The notes: generated from the sequence alone by a model not told the origin. Counted from the stretch's first letter, positions 47,621-57,386 are shown. The stretch: 64,000 bases of DNA from Endozoicomonas sp. G2_1 (GCF_017744155.1 NZ_JAGHQT010000001.1:599927-663926); one strand, 5' to 3'. A program made the numbers and translations.

Positions 47621-47929
47621 ATATAAAAAAGATTCTCAGTTTTCTACAGCTAAGAGCAATCAACAACTGTCAGCAAACCACTGAAAACGAATTAATCTTA
47701 AATACCGCATTCAATGATCAATAAAATAATAAAAATTGTCGGCATTATAAGATAAAAGATGGGGGAATGCTTGCTTTTGTTTGTTGCAAAACGATACAAA
47801 AAGAAGGGTAAAAAAAGTAAAAGGCGGATAGCCCAAACAAGTATCCGCCACTAAACTTGAGCTTTAGAAGCTATAAACAATTAGAGTAACGGACAAGTTA
47901 CTCAAGCGTTGTAAAGCATAGCGATGTCT
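47621..47929. other. Intergenic region between the PL6 lyase gene and lepA
   Basis: 309 bp. The right part holds the terminator of the lyase gene. A TATAAT on the minus strand at 47749-47744 could be the -10 box of lepA, but no good -35 is seen. No ORF. Confidence 0.55.
47811..47849 (-). terminator. Terminator of the PL6 lyase gene
   Basis: 8-bp stem GGCGGATA / TATCCGCC (11-nt loop) followed on the minus strand by TTTTACTTTTTT. It isolates the lyase gene from lepA. Confidence 0.8.
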
Positions 47930-49405
47930 TTACCAAGTTACGCCAACGTCGGATTTAGTCAATGGTCGCAGTACTTGACCATCACTGTCAGTTGGCAAAA
48001 TAAAGCCAGAGTGCTGAACTTGCGATAATCTGGTTTTAAATTGCTTATACTCGCCCCAACTCGATTTAAATAGCTTCATTTCAGTAATGTATTGAGATAA
48101 ATCTTGATAGTTATTCCGAGCAGCTGTTGTTGGAATACGAACACCTTGGCTTAATTGAACTCTCATGACGGCAGGCTCAAAACCCAACAGGCTGTCGTTG
48201 TCACTAATTTTTGCAACATAGTTTTCAGCAAATCGGTGGCTCGATTGCGATTGCGCTTGATCAAGCGCTTTTTCGGCTCTGAAAATATGATTATTGGCAA
48301 TCGTTAAGTTTTCGGGCAAGGTTGTTCGGTTTTTGCTGTCGTTAACATCATACTGGCTGCCAATATAAACAGCACTATATCTAGATTTAAAAAACGTATT
48401 GTTCAACAAGAAAGCGTTTTGAGTTTTAGGGTAATGGTAAGGATTCAAACCTTTAGCGGCGCGATTTGAATCCGGCGTTGTCGTTGATGCGCCAAAAGCG
48501 ACAGTGGCATAGTCTTTATCTGCTGCTGTCGGCTTCATGTTGTAAAAATAGTTGTTAAAAACCACGTGATCTTCACCGCGAATAAAAACCCCCGTTTGCT
48601 TGGTTTGACCATTGCCTAAAAAGTAATTATCAATGACCAAGTTACGTTTACCTTGGCGCAAGCTCAAATGTCCCCTTGAGTTTAAAAAAGTATTGTTTCT
48701 AAAGATATTTTCACTACTTTTTATCGATACTATTTCAGCTTCACCGTTTTGATTATCAAAGACATTGTGTTCAAAAATGGTCCGAGATTTATAATTGTGC
48801 ATACTGCCATGACCAACACGAGCAGCTGAGCCACCATTGCTGCCCAATAACGGTCGAGTAAAGTAATTGTAATCAACTAAATGATAAGACGGCTTCCCTT
48901 TAGCTATGTCAATATTGATATAACTACCAACACTGCGTTTACCGGAAAACTCGTTGTGATCTATTCGATTGTATTGACCTTTTAGTTTAATCCAAGCGCC
49001 ATCTTGGTTATCAAAATCATCAAACTTATTATTAGTAATGCGATTGCGCTTGCCTGCCACGGTAATCAAATCACCTTTGGCATTGGTTCGCGTGCCGTAT
49101 TTAAACGCAATCCCCGAAAGTTCAAAATATCGGCCTGAGAGAGTAATATCAACGTCACCTGTAAACTCAACTTGGCCGGGATTTGAAGCAACAACAATAA
49201 TACCTTTGCCAGCACTGCAATTTTTTGAACTCTCAAACTTAACATCAGCATAGCGACCATTATTAAGTACAACACTATCACCACAATTTGCGATATTTAG
49301 CGTTTCAATCAGAGTTGCGGTGTCTTCGACAAAAAAATCTCCGGCATAGCTCGACGTAGCGATAAATGAAAAAAATAAACTAAAAAGTAGTGGACGAGTT
49401 TTCAT
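47930..49405 (-). CDS. Polysaccharide lyase family 6 (alginate lyase/chondroitinase-B fold)
   Basis: 491 residues with a signal peptide ending SYAG. The body is a right-handed parallel beta-helix (repeated short strands such as NRITNNKFDDF, NRIDHNEFSG, NIFRNNTFLNS). The PL6 core is clear: NGGSAARVGHGS, then EAEIVSIKSSEN with the proton-abstracting Lys about 229, and RGHLSLRQGKRN with Arg about 250, plus GVFIRGEDHVVFNNYF. PL6 enzymes cut alginate, often poly-MG or G blocks, or dermatan sulfate; alginate is likelier in a marine bacterium. Start ATG 49405 (AAGG 12 nt upstream); TTG 49411 also possible. No other alginate genes are near, and it interrupts the rse-lep cluster. Confidence 0.9.
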   Translation of the reverse strand: MKTRPLLFSLFFSFIATSSYAGDFFVEDTATLIETLNIANCGDSVVLNNGRYADVKFESSKNCSAGKGIIVVASNPGQVEFTGDVDITLSGRYFELSGIAFKYGTRTNAKGDLITVAGKRNRITNNKFDDFDNQDGAWIKLKGQYNRIDHNEFSGKRSVGSYINIDIAKGKPSYHLVDYNYFTRPLLGSNGGSAARVGHGSMHNYKSRTIFEHNVFDNQNGEAEIVSIKSSENIFRNNTFLNSRGHLSLRQGKRNLVIDNYFLGNGQTKQTGVFIRGEDHVVFNNYFYNMKPTAADKDYATVAFGASTTTPDSNRAAKGLNPYHYPKTQNAFLLNNTFFKSRYSAVYIGSQYDVNDSKNRTTLPENLTIANNHIFRAEKALDQAQSQSSHRFAENYVAKISDNDSLLGFEPAVMRVQLSQGVRIPTTAARNNYQDLSQYITEMKLFKSSWGEYKQFKTRLSQVQHSGFILPTDSDGQVLRPLTKSDVGVTW

Positions 49406-49549
49406 AACCAATGAGTACCTTGTATCGTTAGCTGTTGTTATAGCTTGTCTGTAACAAGCTCTGTCGTATTACATAGTGAAGATAATAAGCATAAGCTAGC
49501 TAATTATTACTTCAATTTAACTAAAGACAGACACTTTGCTAACAATATT

Positions 49550-50032
49550 TCAGCGCTCGGTATTTAGATTAAGTTCAGAGGGAAGTACTTTGACAATTTT
49601 GGGGGTCAAAGCGTCAATATTACTTGCTGAATTTTGCCAAAAGCGCGCGCTTAAAAAACCTAAATAGCCACCAGCAGCGCCCGCTAAAATCACCCAAGCT
49701 TCATGATCTAATTGCCACTGTTGTGTAAAATATTGCGCAACTGCTGCACAACCAATAAGCCCTAACAAAGGCAATAAATAAACCGCACTTGCTGTGCTCA
49801 GTAATTTATCTTCTGGAATTGCCAGTACTACTCGATCACCGAGTTTTAATGACAGTTTTGACGTTAGCTCTAGGGTTAACTTGCGATGGGGAATCGCTTT
49901 GGCAACCTGGCCACTGCCGCAGTTGTCAACTTGCTGACAACTGCTACAGGTAGATTTGATTTCGCTTTCAACCGTCACTTTTTGCTGGTCAATCGCGGTA
50001 ACTTGGGCTATTTCTTCTATCATAATTGACAA
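49550..50032 (-). CDS. rseC: SoxR-reducing/sigma-E positive regulator RseC
   Basis: 160 residues. N-terminal cysteine cluster C-x2-C-x5-C (CSSCQQVDNCGSG), then two transmembrane helices (about 85-105 and 113-132, AVYLLPLLGLIGCAAVAQYF). It belongs to the RseC/Rsx-linked family that helps redox control of SoxR in E. coli. It is the last of the rpoE-rseABC operon, 56 bp after rseB. Confidence 0.92.
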   Translation of the reverse strand: MSIMIEEIAQVTAIDQQKVTVESEIKSTCSSCQQVDNCGSGQVAKAIPHRKLTLELTSKLSLKLGDRVVLAIPEDKLLSTASAVYLLPLLGLIGCAAVAQYFTQQWQLDHEAWVILAGAAGGYLGFLSARFWQNSASNIDALTPKIVKVLPSELNLNTER

Positions 50033-50088
50033 TACGAGTGTCGCGCGGGTTTAGTTTAACGCTTTAAGATAACCGTATTATCGCCAGT

Positions 50089-51039
50089 CTATGGTTTAAA
50101 AGCCACTGAGTCGGCAATATTTTGCGCGGTTTTAACTGGAAGTTTACCAACTACGCTAACTTCAAAACCATCGACAACTTGATTCAAAATCAAGGTCGCA
50201 CCGTCTTTAACATAAGAAACGGCGCGTTGTTGATCCTCACTTTTACTGACATAAACCGAAAGATCAATTAGGCCATCGTTAAACAACATAAACTCAGCAG
50301 GTTGCTTGGTTAATGCCAAACGGTGACGATTAGCTTTAATCGCAGTAAAGCCCTTGGGCAAATAGTTCACTTGCCAATTGAGTACGTCTAAATCGTTATT
50401 GTTGGGCATCTCAACCACTTTAGGAAACTCAGTTTCCACAAGCTGAGTTAAATAGCCCGACGGTTTTTCAGTAATATCCAAGTGAGTAAACTGGATTTGC
50501 TCGAGTAATTGCCCCTTGTCACTAACAATCGCCAGTTTGAGTAGTAAGCCGGTTTCTTGATCTAACCACAACCAATGGCCATAACGGGTTTTGTCTTTGG
50601 CAACAATGCGAATAATTTGGGCACTGCGGCCTAGCACTCGGCTGCGGCCAACGGAAATAAAATCGTAATTTTCCGCCAATTGGTCGATATCACCACTTAA
50701 AATTTGTGGGATAGGACCACTGATTTGATTTGATTTTACCGAATAAGGTGGCAACTGAGGTTCAATATAACTGACAATATCATCTCGCCTTAAAGTGTCA
50801 CGACGCGGTCCGTTTAGTAGGGATAACACTTCAAGCTGAACGCCATCTTCACTAACACCGTGGGCCCAGTGATAAGGTTCTGCTTGGTTGTTTTTGACAA
50901 CGACAAACGAGCTGGCAAAGTTGAGTTGTTTAAAAGACTGGGATAAACGCTCAAGCCAAGTGATGGCTTGAACGGATTCTGCTGCTAGTGCATAAAAGGG
51001 AGAAAAAGCAAACAGCAAACAAAATGTTAATGCTTTCAT
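50089..51039 (-). CDS. rseB: Sigma-E factor regulatory protein RseB
   Basis: 316 residues with a signal peptide (ends ALAAES), a periplasmic MucB/RseB N-terminal domain (AITWLERLSQSFKQLNFASSFVVVKNNQ, with DDIVSYIEP) and a C-terminal domain (LPKGFTAIKANRH, LMLFNDGLIDLSVYVS-like). It shields RseA from DegS and senses mislocalised lipopolysaccharide. 5 bp after rseA, likely coupled. Confidence 0.94.
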   Translation of the reverse strand: MKALTFCLLFAFSPFYALAAESVQAITWLERLSQSFKQLNFASSFVVVKNNQAEPYHWAHGVSEDGVQLEVLSLLNGPRRDTLRRDDIVSYIEPQLPPYSVKSNQISGPIPQILSGDIDQLAENYDFISVGRSRVLGRSAQIIRIVAKDKTRYGHWLWLDQETGLLLKLAIVSDKGQLLEQIQFTHLDITEKPSGYLTQLVETEFPKVVEMPNNNDLDVLNWQVNYLPKGFTAIKANRHRLALTKQPAEFMLFNDGLIDLSVYVSKSEDQQRAVSYVKDGATLILNQVVDGFEVSVVGKLPVKTAQNIADSVAFKP

Positions 51040-51044
51040 TAAAA

Positions 51045-51662
51045 TTAATTATTTTCCTGCTCAGGGGTATTAGCTTGCTCAAGGGCATTTTTCGGCTCAA
51101 GGCTACTCTCATCCGTTGAAGCTGTTGCAGCTTTTAGTTTTACCTGCTGATTGTGATCGTTCAACAAAGCTTGAAAACGTCTTTGTTGTTCAATTAACGC
51201 TTGCTTTTGAGCACCAGGGCTAGGCTGTGCATAGTTATAGCTTACTGGGCTTGCAGTACCACCAAACGGTACTGTTTGAATCACAGGGTTAACCACATCG
51301 AGTTCGTTGTCAGCATTGTTTTGCTGAACGCCGAAAACCATTAAACCGGCAGCTGATGCTGCAATGGCAACTTGACCAAAAGGTTTTGAGAACTGAATAA
51401 CTTTCGCTTTAACTTGTGCACTGAATGATTTTTTCTGAGGAGCTAAAACAGTAGGCTCTTGAGCCAAAGCAGCTGCGATACTATCAGACAAGTCAATGTC
51501 TAGGTTACTAGCAACATCGCCACGCATAACATCACCAATTAAATGATAGTTGTGCCAGCTATCTGATAGTGTTTCATCTTGTAAGAGGACATCGAGTTCA
51601 TCTTGGCTAGTCTGAGTGTTATCGACTAACAAAGATACTGTCTCTAACTTACTTTCGCTCAT
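51045..51662 (-). CDS. rseA: Anti-sigma-E factor RseA
   Basis: 205 residues. N-terminal cytoplasmic sigma-binding domain (LETVSLLVDNTQTSQDELDVLL, SWHNYHLIGDVMRGD), a transmembrane helix (about 98-114, VAIAASAAGLMVFGVQ) and a periplasmic tail rich in Gln/Pro. It holds RpoE at the membrane until cut by DegS and RseP. The Gln/Glu-rich end is longer than typical. 75 bp after rpoE. Confidence 0.92.
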   Translation of the reverse strand: MSESKLETVSLLVDNTQTSQDELDVLLQDETLSDSWHNYHLIGDVMRGDVASNLDIDLSDSIAAALAQEPTVLAPQKKSFSAQVKAKVIQFSKPFGQVAIAASAAGLMVFGVQQNNADNELDVVNPVIQTVPFGGTASPVSYNYAQPSPGAQKQALIEQQRRFQALLNDHNQQVKLKAATASTDESSLEPKNALEQANTPEQENN

Positions 51663-51737
51663 ATTTTACCCTTTTAGGCTATCTTACTTAACGTTTTGTT
51701 AATGGTTTTGACTAACTTTGCAATTAACGACTTACCG

Positions 51738-52316
51738 TTACTTTTGCAAAAGTGGTCGAATTTGTTTATCGATGGCTTCACGTGCCCGAAATATTCTCGA
51801 TCGCACTGTCCCAACTGGACATTCCATTATTTCAGCGATCTCTTCATAACTTAGGCCATCGAGTTCGCGTAAATTAATTGCAGTACGCAAATCTTCAGGC
51901 AGTTTTTCTATCGTGCTAAATACCACTCGCTTAATTTCGTCACTTAACAGCAACTTTTCCGGCGAGGCGTTTTCACGCAAAGCATCACCACCGTCGTAAA
52001 TCTCAGCATCGTCTATTTCAATATCAGAACCCGGTGGCTTTCGCCCTGCGGCCACTAAGTGGTTTTTTGCGCAGTTTACCGCTATCCGATACAACCAAGT
52101 GTAAAACGCACTGTCACCTCTAAAATTTGGTAGCGCGCGATACGCTTTAATAAACGCCTCTTGAGTGACGTCTGAAACATCACTCTGGTTTTTAATATAG
52201 CGAGTTACTAAATTAGCAACCTTGTGCTGATATTTTTTAACTAACAGGTTAAAAGCATTCTTATCACCGCTTTGCACCCGCTCAATCAATTGTTGATCGA
52301 CGTTTTGTTCGCTCAT
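51738..52316 (-). CDS. rpoE: RNA polymerase sigma-E (envelope stress) factor
   Basis: 192 residues from the chosen ATG. Region 2 (FNLLVKKYQHKVANLVTRYIKN, DVTQEAFIKAYRALPNFRGDSAFYTWLYRIAVN) and region 4 (LPEDLRTAINLRELDGLSYEEIAEIMECPVGTVRSRIFRAREAI) match E. coli RpoE closely. I start at 52316 (MSEQNVDQQL) because it aligns with the family; an in-frame ATG at 52325 is nearer an AGGAG. It starts the rpoE-rseA-rseB-rseC operon, divergent from nadB. Confidence 0.97.
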   Translation of the reverse strand: MSEQNVDQQLIERVQSGDKNAFNLLVKKYQHKVANLVTRYIKNQSDVSDVTQEAFIKAYRALPNFRGDSAFYTWLYRIAVNCAKNHLVAAGRKPPGSDIEIDDAEIYDGGDALRENASPEKLLLSDEIKRVVFSTIEKLPEDLRTAINLRELDGLSYEEIAEIMECPVGTVRSRIFRAREAIDKQIRPLLQK

Positions 52317-52371
52317 TTGAGCCATATCTCCTACAACTTATTACACACTTGGCTCATAGCAAACGCATCAA

Positions 52372-52400
52372 TTAGGACTAGCCTAAAGGCAAAAAGTTCT
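52372..52400 (-). promoter_or_regulatory. Sigma-E-like autoregulatory promoter of rpoE
   Basis: On the minus strand AGAACTT (52400-52394), a 16-bp spacer and TCCTAA (52377-52372), close to the sigma-E pattern GGAACTT-N16-TCTRA, about 55 bp before the rpoE start. rpoE autoregulation is established in E. coli. Confidence 0.55.
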
Positions 52401-52513
52401 GAAAAAAGTAAAATTTATTTAAAAAAGTTTTTTCAAACCACCAATAACCTATTATCCAAGACTAATTAGCGGTAAAATCAAGCTCTTATTATAGTGTCAT
52501 CATAACTGAATTC

Positions 52514-54109
52514 ATGAAGCAACAACACAACTGTGACGTATTAATTATCGGCAGCGGTGCCGCTGGCTTAACCTTGGCTTTACACTTGGCGAAGAACGCT
52601 GACGTGGTGATTTTAAGTAAGGGCCCAGTTAACGAAGGTTCAACCTATTATGCCCAAGGCGGTGTTGCCGCAGTTTTTGACGAAAACGACAGTATTGATG
52701 CTCATGTTGCCGATACCTTGGTCGCCGGCGCCGATATTTGCGACCCTGATATTGTTCGCTATACCGCAGAAAATGCCAAAGCTTGTATGGAGTGGTTAAT
52801 TGAGCAAGGGGTTGATTTTGATCAAGAACAAGATGAACAAGGTCAGCCTCGTTATCATCTAACTCGCGAAGGTGGTCACAGCCATCGACGTATTTTACAC
52901 GCAGCTGACGCCACTGGCAGAGCGATTCAAACCACTTTGGTTGATCGGGTAAAAAACCACAGCCGCATCAGAATATTCGAACGCTACAATGCCGTCGACT
53001 TAATCACAAAAAGCGCAGCAGCCGACGATAAAAAGTCGTGTATTGGCGCTTATGTCTGGAATCGCAACAGCGAAAAGGTAGAAGCAGTTCACGCCAAAAA
53101 AGTGATTTTAGCAACCGGTGGTGCCAGCAAGGTTTATCAATATACCTCGAATCCCGATGTTGCCAGCGGCGATGGTATCGCGATGGCATGGCGAGCGGGC
53201 TGTAGAGTCGCCAATATGGAGTTCAATCAGTTCCACCCGACCTGTTTATTCCATCCTGATGCCAGAACCTTTTTGCTTACTGAAGCCCTGCGCGGTGAAG
53301 GGGCCATTTTAAGACGCCCTGATGGCAGTCGTTTTATGCCTGAATTTGACAGTCGCGCAGAACTGGCACCTCGCGATATTGTTGCTCGCGCCATCGATTA
53401 TGAAATGAAGCGCCTTGGCGCCGACTGCATGTATTTGGATATTAGCCATAAACCTGCAGACTTTATTAAACAGCACTTCCCAACCATTTTTGAAAAGACC
53501 ATGGCCTTGGGCATAGATATGACCAAGCAAGCTCTACCGATTGTACCAGCAGCCCATTACACCTGTGGCGGTGTTATGATCGACAAGCGCGGTCAAACGG
53601 ATGTTGAAAATCTCTATGCTATTGGTGAAGTTGCTTACACGGGCTTACACGGTGCCAATCGCATGGCGAGTAATTCACTGCTTGAGTGTTTAGTGTTTGC
53701 ACGCGCCGCTGCTCGCGATATCGCCGCCAATTTAGACTCGAGTAAACCTTACGTCAAACTGCCGAAATGGGATGAAAGTAAAGTGACCGATTCAGATGAA
53801 GAGGTCATTATTCAGCACAACTGGCACGAACTCAGACTATTTATGTGGGACTACGTAGGTATTGTTAGAACGACAAAGCGTTTAGAGCGCGCATTACACA
53901 GGGTTGAATTATTGCAGCGAGAAATTGACGAGTACTACCGCAACTTTAGAGTCAGTAACAACTTGTTAGAGCTGAGAAATCTAGTGCAAGTTGCCGAACT
54001 CATTATTCACAGCGCACTAAAACGCAAGGAAAGTCGCGGTCTTCACTACACGTTAGATTACCCCGAGCTTGACGACAGTGTGCCCCAAACAACGATACTA
54101 ACCCCTTAA
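52514..54109 (+). CDS. nadB: L-aspartate oxidase
   Basis: 531 residues. FAD-binding [16 protein letters not shown] at the N-terminus, then [48 protein letters not shown], and the C-terminal fumarate-reductase-like domain ([20 protein letters not shown]). Oxidises aspartate to iminoaspartate, the first step of NAD synthesis. The divergent rpoE arrangement is the E. coli one. Confidence 0.97.
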   Translation: MKQQHNCDVLIIGSGAAGLTLALHLAKNADVVILSKGPVNEGSTYYAQGGVAAVFDENDSIDAHVADTLVAGADICDPDIVRYTAENAKACMEWLIEQGVDFDQEQDEQGQPRYHLTREGGHSHRRILHAADATGRAIQTTLVDRVKNHSRIRIFERYNAVDLITKSAAADDKKSCIGAYVWNRNSEKVEAVHAKKVILATGGASKVYQYTSNPDVASGDGIAMAWRAGCRVANMEFNQFHPTCLFHPDARTFLLTEALRGEGAILRRPDGSRFMPEFDSRAELAPRDIVARAIDYEMKRLGADCMYLDISHKPADFIKQHFPTIFEKTMALGIDMTKQALPIVPAAHYTCGGVMIDKRGQTDVENLYAIGEVAYTGLHGANRMASNSLLECLVFARAAARDIAANLDSSKPYVKLPKWDESKVTDSDEEVIIQHNWHELRLFMWDYVGIVRTTKRLERALHRVELLQREIDEYYRNFRVSNNLLELRNLVQVAELIIHSALKRKESRGLHYTLDYPELDDSVPQTTILTP

Positions 54110-54616
54110 TTGATTAGCGTCTTGCTGCCGTATTTTGTTAACAATGCGGCAAAGACGAGCGTAATCTCGGCTATTGACACTGTCTCGATAAATAGCCAAG
54201 CGTTGCTTTTCATCGGTTTGGCGTAGACTTATCACCGACACCGACTGCTCTAACTCTAACGTTAAATAGACCACTATCCCGTTACAATAACTCTTTGCGG
54301 TTAATTGCCAAACTTTAGTTACTGCACCGTGCTGGTCAAGAAACTGGCATTGACCACTTTCATCGAGCAACATTTCTATCGGCACAATATTACGGCCCAA
54401 ATTAGCTGTGTATTGAGCAAATCGACTGACAAAATATTGAAAGCCGATAAAACAGGAAAAAATGATAATGACTGCACTAAGCGTCAGTAAGAAAAGTCGA
54501 TTCGGTTGAAATAATAAGGCGAGTGATAACAAGGCTAAAGCATTGAGGTACAATAAATACTTTAGCCGAGATGGATAAATCGTAAGGCGATAACCTAGAT
54601 CAGGCTTTGGCCCGCT
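54098..54616 (-). CDS. ygfX: YgfX-like inner-membrane protein (SdhE partner)
   Basis: About 172 residues in this reading: [28 protein letters not shown] gives a first membrane helix, followed by a second hydrophobic stretch ([19 protein letters not shown]) and a soluble end. It fits YgfX (DUF1434), which pairs with SdhE. No ATG lies just after sdhE. I propose the TTG at 54616, with a 17-bp overlap of sdhE; the frame runs to an ATG at 54703 that would overlap sdhE by 104 bp. It overlaps nadB's end by 12 bp in convergent orientation. Start uncertain. Confidence 0.7.
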   Translation of the reverse strand, partial: SGPKPDLGYRLTIYPSRLKYLLYLNALALLSLALLFQPNRLFLLTLSAVIIIFSCFIGFQYFVSRFAQYTANLGRNIVPIEMLLDESGQCQFLDQHGAVTKVWQLTAKSYCNGIVVYLTLELEQSVSVISLRQTDEKQRLAIYRDSVNSRDYARLCRIVNKIRQQDANQLRG

Positions 54617-54851
54617 CAAGAACGAGCTGCACCATAGCGTTGAGTTCCTTGTCTTCACATTTTTCGTGTCCCATAAACCAAGCGAACAGTTCAGGATCAT
54701 CACACTCTAACAACCGTTCAAAAACTTGTTGCTGATCTTCCGTCAGATGTTCAAACCACTTATCAACAAATGGCATAAACAACACATCTAACTCTAGCAT
54801 ACCACGACGACATGCCCATCTAAGTCTAGCTTTATTTTTACTCAACGACAT
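54600..54851 (-). CDS. sdhE: FAD assembly factor SdhE
   Basis: 83 residues. The flavinylation motif RGMLELD is present (RRGMLELDVLFMPF), followed by the helical LLECDDPELFAWFMGHE block. It attaches FAD to succinate dehydrogenase and fumarate reductase. Co-located with ygfX and next to nadB and ygfZ, as in many gammaproteobacteria. Confidence 0.95.
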   Translation of the reverse strand: MSLSKNKARLRWACRRGMLELDVLFMPFVDKWFEHLTEDQQQVFERLLECDDPELFAWFMGHEKCEDKELNAMVQLVLERAKA

Positions 54852-55068
54852 TGATTCTTCCTAACAGCGAATTATTGCGAGCCCAATAGTGAGATTACTT
54901 CTATCATTCTACGGACACTATTGTAACAAGGACTAGTCGCGTCATTCCACTGCAAGATGAGATAAAAATCCAGCTAAAAACTGCCGAATTTACCGCTTAA
55001 TTGGTTGTAATTGTGCAAATTGCCCTAATATTACAGGCATTAATGCATTTAATACTGTGGCCGACCAA

Positions 55069-56079
55069 ATGACTGAACAAGACAAGACGATTGAATTATC
55101 CCCAGTAAAACCAAATTTCAAGCAACTGCCTAGTGTCTTTGCCATTGCCTTAGAACAATTTGGCGCCATTGAACTGGTTGGTGAAGAGCAAAGTAAATAC
55201 TTACAAGGCCAAGTCACTTGTGATGTCCTCAAATTAACCGATGAGCAAGTTGTTACTGGCGCACATTGTAATGCCAAAGGCAAATTATTCTCAGTATTTC
55301 GCTTACTCAATCGAAATAACAGCCATTTGTTAATACAGCCTAAGGTTACCATTGCTAACTCTCTGGCCGAGTTAAAAAAGTTTGGCGTTTTCGCTAAAGT
55401 TGATATCGAGCAAACCGAACAATTTTCGTTTTGGGCGATCGCTGGACAAGACTCTGAACAATTCTTGAGTCAACACTTTGATCAAATCCCAAACAGTTTA
55501 TCACCGGTTGTTCAGCAAGGTCCGTTAACCCTGATATACATTGCCGGTAACGTTAAAAGATATCTATTGATTAGCGATAACAATGACGCGGTAGCTGCAA
55601 TTATCGGTCAAAACGCCATGCCTATTTATCAGCACCAAGTCTGGGATTTATTGGAAATTATCGAAGGTTTTGCCAACTTTCAACAGCCAACTGCAGACGA
55701 CTACGTGCCACAAATGCTCAACCTTCAGGCCATCGACGGTATCAGCTTTACCAAGGGCTGCTATTTAGGCCAAGAAACCGTTGCCCGCATGCAGTATTTA
55801 GGACGCAACAAACGCGCCTTGTTTAGTCTCGTCGGTCAAGTTGAAAGTAATGAAGCTAACGACGAAAGCTTTGCCACCGTTGAGCAACAACTAGGTGAAA
55901 ACTGGCGTCGCGCTGGCGACGTGATCAGTTACTATCGCGCCGACGACGGCACTACCTATTTACAAGCCGTATTAGCCAGTGATATCGCAAATGATACCAA
56001 ACTGCGCTTAAAACACTTACCAGAGTCTGAATTTACGCTTGAGCCTCTACCCTATTCTCTTGACCAAGATGGAAAATAA
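55069..56079 (+). CDS. ygfZ: tRNA-modifying protein YgfZ (folate-binding)
   Basis: 336 residues. The YgfZ/GcvT-like fold is shown by QGQVTCDVLKL near the N-terminus and the signature KGCYLGQETVARMQYLGRNKR, whose Cys is required in E. coli. It acts in iron-sulfur enzyme activity, for example MiaB. ATG 55069 is preferred to the GTG at 55057; both lack a clear Shine-Dalgarno. Divergent from sdhE, as in E. coli relatives. slyD-like gene follows after 1 bp. Confidence 0.93.
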   Translation: MTEQDKTIELSPVKPNFKQLPSVFAIALEQFGAIELVGEEQSKYLQGQVTCDVLKLTDEQVVTGAHCNAKGKLFSVFRLLNRNNSHLLIQPKVTIANSLAELKKFGVFAKVDIEQTEQFSFWAIAGQDSEQFLSQHFDQIPNSLSPVVQQGPLTLIYIAGNVKRYLLISDNNDAVAAIIGQNAMPIYQHQVWDLLEIIEGFANFQQPTADDYVPQMLNLQAIDGISFTKGCYLGQETVARMQYLGRNKRALFSLVGQVESNEANDESFATVEQQLGENWRRAGDVISYYRADDGTTYLQAVLASDIANDTKLRLKHLPESEFTLEPLPYSLDQDGK

Positions 56080-56080
56080 A

Positions 56081-56593
56081 ATGAAGATCGCCGAAAACAA
56101 AGTTGTTGTTATGCACTATGCTGTTTCTGACAGTGAAGGCACCTTAATTGACAGCTCTTACGACCACCAACCACTGGCTTTTGTTCAAGGCTCAGGTTTC
56201 TTAATTCCCGGCTTAGAACAAGCACTTAACGATCGTCAAGTCGGCGACAAATTTGAAGTTGATGTAGACGCAGAAAACGCTTACGGCGAACGCCATGACG
56301 GTTTTGTTCAAACTGTACCAAAAGCTATGTTTGAAGGTATTGACGAGTTAGCCGTTGGTACACAATTGCGCGCCACCACCGACGAAGGTGAGCAAACAGT
56401 GATCGTTATTGATGTCACCGATGACGAAATTACCGTCGACGGTAATCACCCTCTTTCAGGTATTGATTTGAGTTTCGACGTTGAAATTCTTGAAGTGCGC
56501 GATGCCACTGCAGAAGAATTAGCAACCGGTCAAGTCGCGACTGAAAGCTGCTGCGATAGCTCAGACCAAGGCTCGGATTGCTGCAGCCACTAA
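56081..56593 (+). CDS. FKBP-type peptidyl-prolyl isomerase, SlyD-like
   Basis: 170 residues from the ATG at 56081, directly after the ygfZ stop. FKBP core with the IF-domain insertion: VVMHYAVSDSEGTLIDSS, FVQGSGFLIPGLEQALNDRQVGDKFEV, AYGERHDGFVQTVPKAMF, NHPLSGIDLSFDVEILEVRDA. The tail ATESCCDSSDQGSDCCSH is Cys/His-rich and may bind nickel or zinc, as in E. coli SlyD. The longer frame upstream would overlap ygfZ. A hairpin (56614-56639) follows. Confidence 0.92.
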   Translation: MKIAENKVVVMHYAVSDSEGTLIDSSYDHQPLAFVQGSGFLIPGLEQALNDRQVGDKFEVDVDAENAYGERHDGFVQTVPKAMFEGIDELAVGTQLRATTDEGEQTVIVIDVTDDEITVDGNHPLSGIDLSFDVEILEVRDATAEELATGQVATESCCDSSDQGSDCCSH

Positions 56594-56613
56594 TTAACGG
56601 TTAATTATCGTTT

Positions 56614-56639
56614 CAGGCGAGTACAACGGTACTCGCCTG
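56614..56639 (+). terminator. Hairpin after the SlyD-like gene
   Basis: Perfect 10-bp stem CAGGCGAGTA / TACTCGCCTG with a 6-nt loop; the T tract is missing. Confidence 0.5.
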
Positions 56640-56808
56640 CTATACCAAAACCTTTACCTTTCTCATTACAAATCACTTCAACTACCGATAACGCCAGTAA
56701 TACCCGGTAAAAACAAGCTTAATTATCAAACAGCGTCAACATGCGCTATCATATTGCCAACAATACATATTATGACCAATTTACATCGGTACACTTTCAA
56801 GGATAATT

Positions 56809-57369
56809 ATGCTTAAAAAAACATCAGCACTTGTGCTTTCGGCCAGCTTATTGGCAACATCACCTGCCCACGCCGAAGGTTGGCTAGACAGTATAAAAGC
56901 ATTTCTCGGCTTGGGTGAGCAGCAGAGCCAGCAACAAGAACAGCAAGTAGAGCAACAAACAGCTAATTTACAAGGACTAATCAATAGCTTAAAAAGCTTA
57001 GGTGTTACTGATAGCCAAATTGAAGGGGGCTTAGCGGCAATCTTCAACTTTGTAAAAACCAGTGTCTCTAGTGGTGACTTTCAACAATTAACCGATGCAT
57101 TACCTGGCAGTGAGCAATTGTTAAATTCAGTGCCTGATATTAGTGAACTAAAATCGAGTTCAGGCTTGTCTGGTTTACTCGACAAAGCCAGTGAGTACAG
57201 CGAGTCAGTTAAAGCAGTTAACGATTTGAAAAAGCAATTTGAAGCCTTGGGCTTATCGCCTGAAATGATTGGTCAATACGGCAGTAAGATTCAAGATTAC
57301 TTGAACACGCCGGAGGGCGCAGAGGCTAAAAAAGTCTTACAAGACAGCTTGGGCAAAATGTTAGGCTAA
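56809..57369 (+). CDS. DUF2780 family secreted protein
   Basis: 186 residues. Signal peptide ends AHA at about residue 22. A Gln/Glu-rich linker (QQSQQQEQQVEQQ, about 38-50) leads to an all-helical DUF2780 domain: LGVTDSQIEGGLAAIFNF, LPGSEQLLNSVPD, LGLSPEMIGQYGSKIQDYL. VcgC/VcgE-like domain proteins of unknown role in marine gammaproteobacteria belong here. An AAGGATAA Shine-Dalgarno precedes the ATG. Ends at a strong bidirectional terminator shared with parE. Confidence 0.85.
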   Translation: MLKKTSALVLSASLLATSPAHAEGWLDSIKAFLGLGEQQSQQQEQQVEQQTANLQGLINSLKSLGVTDSQIEGGLAAIFNFVKTSVSSGDFQQLTDALPGSEQLLNSVPDISELKSSSGLSGLLDKASEYSESVKAVNDLKKQFEALGLSPEMIGQYGSKIQDYLNTPEGAEAKKVLQDSLGKMLG

Positions 57370-57386
57370 TGTGTCAATTCGCAATC

